From: Spirochaetaceae bacterium
GTDB taxonomy: Bacteria; Spirochaetota; Spirochaetia; Treponematales; Breznakiellaceae
NCBI GenBank assembly: GCA_031265535.1
Contig: JAISCO010000230.1
Span: 1-8,108 of the forward strand
Length of the DNA stretch: 8,108 bases
Direction: 5' to 3'
In this document: positions 5,712 to 8,108 of the stretch, in pieces
How positions within the stretch are numbered: position 1 is the stretch's first letter
Layout of the letters: the number at the start of each line of letters is the position of its first letter
Notes under the pieces: model-generated
What the model was told of the DNA's origin: nothing
Database searches by the model: none
The model's input: only the letters and a program-made list of their open reading frames with translations
Made by a program: the position numbers and the translations under genes

Positions 5712-5753
5712 TTATACGCGTTTAACCGCCAAGGCCGGCTTAATTCGGCAGAG

Positions 5754-5769
5754 GGCGCAAATTTGCGGC
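5754..5769. repeat. Short palindrome, copy 2, next to another inverted repeat
   Basis: The 16-mer contains the perfect 12-bp palindrome CGCAAATTTGCG (5756-5767) and is followed directly by a second inverted repeat, GCAAAC-TT-GTTTGC (5768-5781). Both lie between the DUF5362-like gene and the tRNA promoter. They are candidates for 3'-end hairpins of the pta operon transcript but have no U-tract. Confidence 0.5.
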
Positions 5770-5800
5770 AAACTTGTTTGCGGCCGCCCCATTTCAACTT

Positions 5801-5819
5801 GGCGCAAAACAGTGCGGCG
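5801..5819. repeat. Short palindrome, copy 3 (GGCGCAAAACAGTGCGGCG)
   Basis: This differs from copy 1 by a few central bases (GGCGCAAAA at one side, TGCGGCG at the other). It lies 16 nt after the stop of the DUF5362-like gene on the minus strand, a position matching copy 1 relative to its own upstream gene. Confidence 0.4.
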
Positions 5820-5835
5820 TAAAAACATACAAGGC

Positions 5836-6276
5836 TTAGTTAAAAGCACCCACGACCGCAATAACAACTATAGGCACGATGAGCGCGAGACATACGATAC
5901 AAAGTATGCCGCTGAATTTCCAATATGCCGCGCCGCTTCTTAGCGTGGATTCTAAAATTTCCGGCGAAGCGTTATTTTTCAAAATACGAATATTCAAGCC
6001 GACCGAAACAAGGAATTTTGCCGGAAAGAAACAAAGCACAGCCGTCGGAATGTATACTAAATCTACCAACAGACTGATAATATCTCTCCTGCCCAACTTA
6101 ACGGCATCGTATATTATTGGTACGCTGGCTATGAGCATCACTCCGCCGCTTATAAAACACAGTATGCCTATAAAAAACATCCATGGCCCAGTAGATTTAA
6201 GGTAAGCGAAAGCCGCCGTTGTTAGTTCAGGCGGCTCTACGCTTATTTCAGGACCGTTTGAGCCCGTTACTTGCAT
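5836..6276 (-). CDS. Small membrane protein, DUF5362-like
   Basis: The 146-residue product is an integral inner-membrane protein with no known activity. Hydrophobic segments lie at about 32-54, 68-93 and 119-144, the middle one possibly a hairpin. The features STGPWMFFIGILCFISGG, YIPTAVLCFFPAKFL and SGAAYWKFSGILCIVCL match the layout I associate with DUF5362: a short cytosolic lead, a 'P-W-x-F-I-G-I' first helix, and a 'W-K-F-x-G-I-L' last helix after a charged amphipathic linker. This family call is from memory of the pattern. The ATG lies inside the pta 3' end, overlapping it by 10 nt, and has no Shine-Dalgarno sequence, so translation probably depends on ribosomes finishing pta. A functional tie to acetate metabolism is not implied by sequence. 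Confidence 0.8.
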   Translation of the reverse strand: MQVTGSNGPEISVEPPELTTAAFAYLKSTGPWMFFIGILCFISGGVMLIASVPIIYDAVKLGRRDIISLLVDLVYIPTAVLCFFPAKFLVSVGLNIRILKNNASPEILESTLRSGAAYWKFSGILCIVCLALIVPIVVIAVVGAFN

Positions 6277-7301
6277 CTTGCGAGCGTAACGGCGGCAGTT
6301 ACTACAATGTCGTCAACTGAACATCCGCGCGAAAGATCGCTGATCGGTTTTGCGAAACCTTGCAGGAAAGGCCCAAAGGCTTCCGCGCTGCCGAGCCGCT
6401 GTACAAGTTTATATCCTATATTACCCGCGCTAAGATTCGGGAATACGAGCGTATTCACTTTACCGCGTATGGGGCTGCCGGGCGCTTTTTTATCCGTTAC
6501 GGACGGTACCAGCGCGGCGTCCGCCTGCAATTCGCCGTCAAACAGGAAATTCGGCTTCTTGTCTTTCAATATATCGACCGCCTGCTGCACTTTCGTAACA
6601 TCGGCGTGAGCGGCCGAACCTTTTGTCGAAAACGACATCAACGCGACAACCGGCTCCACCTCAAGAAATTCACGGCAGGATTGGGCGGCGCTTTCCGCAA
6701 TATCCGCCATCTGTTCCGCCGTCGGGTTGGGCATAACGGCGCAGTCAGAAAAAATAAGACCGCCCCCAGCGCCCCAGCTTTTGTCGGGAACCATCATTAC
6801 AAAGCAAGACGAAGCGGTCTTGGAGCCTTTCTGCGTACCGATTATAGCCAGTCCGGCGCGCAGCACATCGGCTGTGGCGCTCTCCGCTCCGGCAACAATA
6901 GCATCCGCGTCACCCAAATAAACCATCATCGCGCCCCAACGCAGGAAGTGCTGAATCTCCTGTTTTGCGGAGTCTTCCGTAGCCGGCTTGTCAATAACTT
7001 TGCCCTTCGCTTTGTTTGCCTCTTCTTTTGCGTGAAGCATATCGTAGTATGCCTTGGCATACTTATCGAGGTTTGGCGATGACGCCGGATCGACAATTTT
7101 TACCCCGTCCAGGTTGACGCCCTCTTTTTTAGCGGCTGCCTCAATCGTGCTTTTCGCGCCGACAAGGACAACTTCCGAAGCCAGCTTACCATCAACCAGA
7201 AGACGCGCCGCCTTAATCGTGCGCGGCTCGTATCCTTCCGCCAGAACAAGCTTTTTTTGCAGTTTGACGGCTTTTTCCTTCATTTTTTGAACAAAATCCA
7301 T
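6267..7301 (-). CDS. pta: Phosphate acetyltransferase
   Basis: Pta interconverts acetyl-CoA plus phosphate with acetyl phosphate plus CoA in the cytosol. With acetate kinase (not in this window) it makes ATP and acetate in fermenters. The 344-residue product is one complete PTA_PTB domain without the extra N-terminal domains of the long enterobacterial form. Visible motifs are SFSTKGSAAHADVTKVQQAV (from 223), DGELQADAALVPSV (from 255), the KAPGSPIRGKVNTLVFPNL block (from 272) and DLSRGCSVDDIV (322-333). The last contains Ser324, Arg325 and Asp331, matching the Ser-Arg-(x5)-Asp active-site set of the Methanosarcina enzyme. A lysine-rich stretch at about 92-113 makes it slightly longer than usual. 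The start is firm: GGAGG 4 nt upstream and a promoter at 7325-7353. It is the first gene of a unit with the overlapping membrane protein. Confidence 0.97.
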   Translation of the reverse strand: MDFVQKMKEKAVKLQKKLVLAEGYEPRTIKAARLLVDGKLASEVVLVGAKSTIEAAAKKEGVNLDGVKIVDPASSPNLDKYAKAYYDMLHAKEEANKAKGKVIDKPATEDSAKQEIQHFLRWGAMMVYLGDADAIVAGAESATADVLRAGLAIIGTQKGSKTASSCFVMMVPDKSWGAGGGLIFSDCAVMPNPTAEQMADIAESAAQSCREFLEVEPVVALMSFSTKGSAAHADVTKVQQAVDILKDKKPNFLFDGELQADAALVPSVTDKKAPGSPIRGKVNTLVFPNLSAGNIGYKLVQRLGSAEAFGPFLQGFAKPISDLSRGCSVDDIVVTAAVTLARCK

Positions 7302-7324
7302 ATATCCTCCAGAATAATTATATA

Positions 7325-7353
7325 ATTATAAAACTAATAAAGCCTTATGGCAA
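7325..7353 (-). promoter_or_regulatory. Promoter of pta
   Basis: On the minus strand TTGCCA (7348-7353) and a perfect TATAAT (7325-7330) are 17 bp apart. The start would fall near 7318, giving a leader of about 17 nt containing the GGAGG. A second TATAAT lies at 7317-7322. The -35 is 2 bp from the CCCGC/GCGGG palindrome at 7356-7367, where a bound protein could block or help polymerase. Confidence 0.7.
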
Positions 7354-7355
7354 CA

Positions 7356-7385
7356 CCCGCCAGCGGGTTTTGTAAAGCCAGCGGG
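7356..7385. repeat. GC-rich palindrome plus direct repeat upstream of the pta promoter
   Basis: CCCGC-CA-GCGGG (7356-7367) is an exact copy of the 12-mer at 951-962. GCCAGCGGG recurs 18 bp later (7377-7385), so the half-site is present twice on one face of the helix spacing-wise only approximately. It lies directly beside the pta -35 and leads into the heptamer array. Confidence 0.55.
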
Positions 7386-7507
7386 AAGTAAAAAGTAAAA
7401 GGGAATAGGTAAGAAAAATTAACAATTAACAAGGAGCAATTAACAATGAATAATTAGCAATTAGCAATTAGCAATTAACAATTAGCAGTTAGCAATTAAC
7501 AATGAAG
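7382..7507 (+). repeat. Heptamer (7-bp) tandem array, 18 units
   Basis: Starting at 7382 the sequence divides into eighteen 7-bp units without a phase break. First come purine-rich units (TAAAAAG, TAAAAGG, GAATAGG, TAAGAAA), then from 7417 thirteen units that are mostly AATTAAC or AATTAGC, with variants AAGGAGC, AATGAAT, AGTTAGC and AATGAAG. The AATTAAC-type and purine-rich unit families are the same as those on the minus strand at 1001-1105. It has no coding content and no CRISPR-type spacers. Confidence 0.88.
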
Positions 7508-7734
7508 AGGGGGAAGCGCATCAATCATAAACCGTTAAATTTTTGAAGTTTATGATAAATTTTCTGTCGCTGCTCCCCCGCCCAAAAACGGCACGCTTTC
7601 TCAGAGAGCGTGTGTGAGTATGTGGCAGCATGGCGTAGGCCCCAAAAACTTACTCGACTTCTTTGACTTCGTGGTTCATAAAATTCTTCATGTATCGAAG
7701 CTGTTCCAAAACTGAAGTTTTGAAACAGCCTCAA
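7508..7734. other. Non-coding stretch with inverted repeats upstream of the protease gene
   Basis: Together with 7302-7507 this makes a 433-bp region with no supported gene. It opens with the 14-mer AGGGGGAAGCGCAT shared with 3754-3767. It holds inverted repeats ATCATAAAC/GTTTATGAT (7524-7532 with 7548-7556), CACGC/GCGTG (7592-7596 with 7608-7612) and the strong hairpin at 7700-7729. Such strings of stems suggest a structured RNA or a mobile non-autonomous repeat. No promoter for the protease gene stood out. Confidence 0.5.
7700..7729 (+). repeat. Hairpin directly before the protease start codon
   Basis: GCTGTT-C-CAAAAC, loop TGAA, GTTTTG-A-AACAGC: two 6-bp stems separated by one C/A mismatch. 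It ends 5 nt before the ATG at 7735, where a ribosome binding site would be expected. There is no U-tract after it, so a terminator is unlikely. It may be part of an interspersed repeat or affect translation initiation. Confidence 0.7.
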
Positions 7735-8108
7735 ATGAGTATTGTTTACACAGATATCACGCTCAAAAATGCGTGGGATGTTGCTAATGTGGGGCGCGGA
7801 CTTGCCGAAGATAAAGATATCCGCAGCGTTGCCGTTAACGCGCCGGCCGATACCGGCGCGGACACTCTCGTTATTAACGAAGCTGTGTGCGCGGCGCTGG
7901 GGCTCAAAATCAAGAACACCCGCAGCGCCGCGCTTGCCGACGGCTCGAAACAAATCTACGCGATAACGGAACCGGTTGACATTTATTGGAAAGACCGCGA
8001 GACCAGTTGCCGGGCTATTGTCATACCGGATGCCGACCAGGTGCTTCTCGGTGCTATCCCGATGGAAGATATGGACCTGATCGTCCACCCGCGCACACGG
8101 GAAGTAAC
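7735..8108 (+). CDS. Clan AA (retropepsin-like) small aspartic protease, 3' end outside window
   Basis: A single-domain aspartic protease-like protein that would act as a homodimer, as retropepsins do. The open frame has 124 codons to the edge. It begins MSIVYTDITLKNAWDV, the usual family start, and carries the catalytic DTGAD at about residues 41-45, then LVINEAVCAALGL, a LADG turn, and the C-terminal LLGAIPMEDMDLIVHP. Only a few residues should be missing, since the family is about 120-135 residues. The residue stretch before the catalytic Asp (NAPADTGAD) is less hydrophobic than the usual 'VDTGA'. The ATG at 7735 is forced by an in-frame TGA at 7720 and has no Shine-Dalgarno sequence, with a hairpin just upstream. 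Substrate and role are unknown; these genes are common and scattered in treponemes. It is the only host gene on the plus strand here. Confidence 0.85.
   Translation, partial: MSIVYTDITLKNAWDVANVGRGLAEDKDIRSVAVNAPADTGADTLVINEAVCAALGLKIKNTRSAALADGSKQIYAITEPVDIYWKDRETSCRAIVIPDADQVLLGAIPMEDMDLIVHPRTREV

Noticed and set aside
5756..5781. Intrinsic terminator for the pta operon
   Set aside because: Two good inverted repeats are present but neither is followed by a U-tract on the minus strand, so I list them as repeats only.
6360..7082. 240-codon plus-strand open frame antisense to pta
   Set aside because: It lies wholly inside a firm pta gene, its product is rich in Arg/His/Phe without domain motifs, and there is no ribosome binding site; it is a shadow frame.
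7382..7507. Possible CRISPR array
   Set aside because: Repeats are 7 bp, contiguous and degenerate, without unique spacers or cas genes.
7525..8088. 187-codon minus-strand open frame over the protease gene
   Set aside because: It is antisense to the clan AA protease, which has recognisable motifs, and its own product has none.

Overview
The window most likely comes from a spirochaete close to Treponema, probably a host-associated (gut or rumen type) species. This is inferred from the gene mix, not from a marker gene. The pointers are a short BspA-like leucine-rich repeat lipoprotein-type surface protein ending in a G-GK-AGTY tail, a small clan AA aspartic protease of the kind frequent in treponemes, a Pta with an internal insertion, a double cyclic-nucleotide-binding-domain protein, a long poly-G/poly-C tract, and intergenic arrays of 7-bp repeats. 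Nearly all genes lie on the minus strand; only the two edge genes (transposase, protease) are on the plus strand.

Left edge (1-1105): the 3' end of an IS3-family insertion sequence (transposase plus right terminal inverted repeat, ending at about 383) has inserted into the 3' end of a minus-strand LRR gene. It replaces the last codons and supplies a new stop. Upstream of the LRR gene are GC-rich hairpins and a 105-bp array of fifteen 7-bp units that runs up to the stop codon of the next gene.

Centre-left (1104-3991): a two-gene minus-strand operon of a radical SAM protein with a SPASM/twitch-like cysteine-rich C-terminal region, followed by a GT1-type glycosyltransferase that overlaps it by 4 nt (ATGA). 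This is the most likely uncharacterised pathway in the window. Upstream lies 465 bp without a convincing gene, holding a 14-nt poly-C run (poly-G on the coding strand), a candidate promoter and short repeats.

Centre-right (3992-5711): a minus-strand transcription unit begins at a near-consensus promoter, then a tRNA-Arg(CCU), then after only 16 nt a protein with two cyclic-nucleotide-binding-like domains, then a secreted protein of unknown function. The gap before the last gene carries four copies of an 8-bp repeat and a candidate internal promoter.

Right (5754-7385): phosphate acetyltransferase (pta), with a near-perfect promoter, followed by a 10-nt-overlapping small membrane protein resembling DUF5362. 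Pta links acetyl-CoA with acetyl phosphate in fermentative acetate metabolism.

Right edge (7382-8108): a second heptamer array (18 units), a gene-free stretch with several inverted repeats, and a plus-strand clan AA aspartic protease gene that starts directly after a hairpin, has no Shine-Dalgarno sequence, and runs off the window.

The genes do not form one system. The points most worth following are the radical SAM/glycosyltransferase pair, the poly-G tract, and the two related heptamer arrays.
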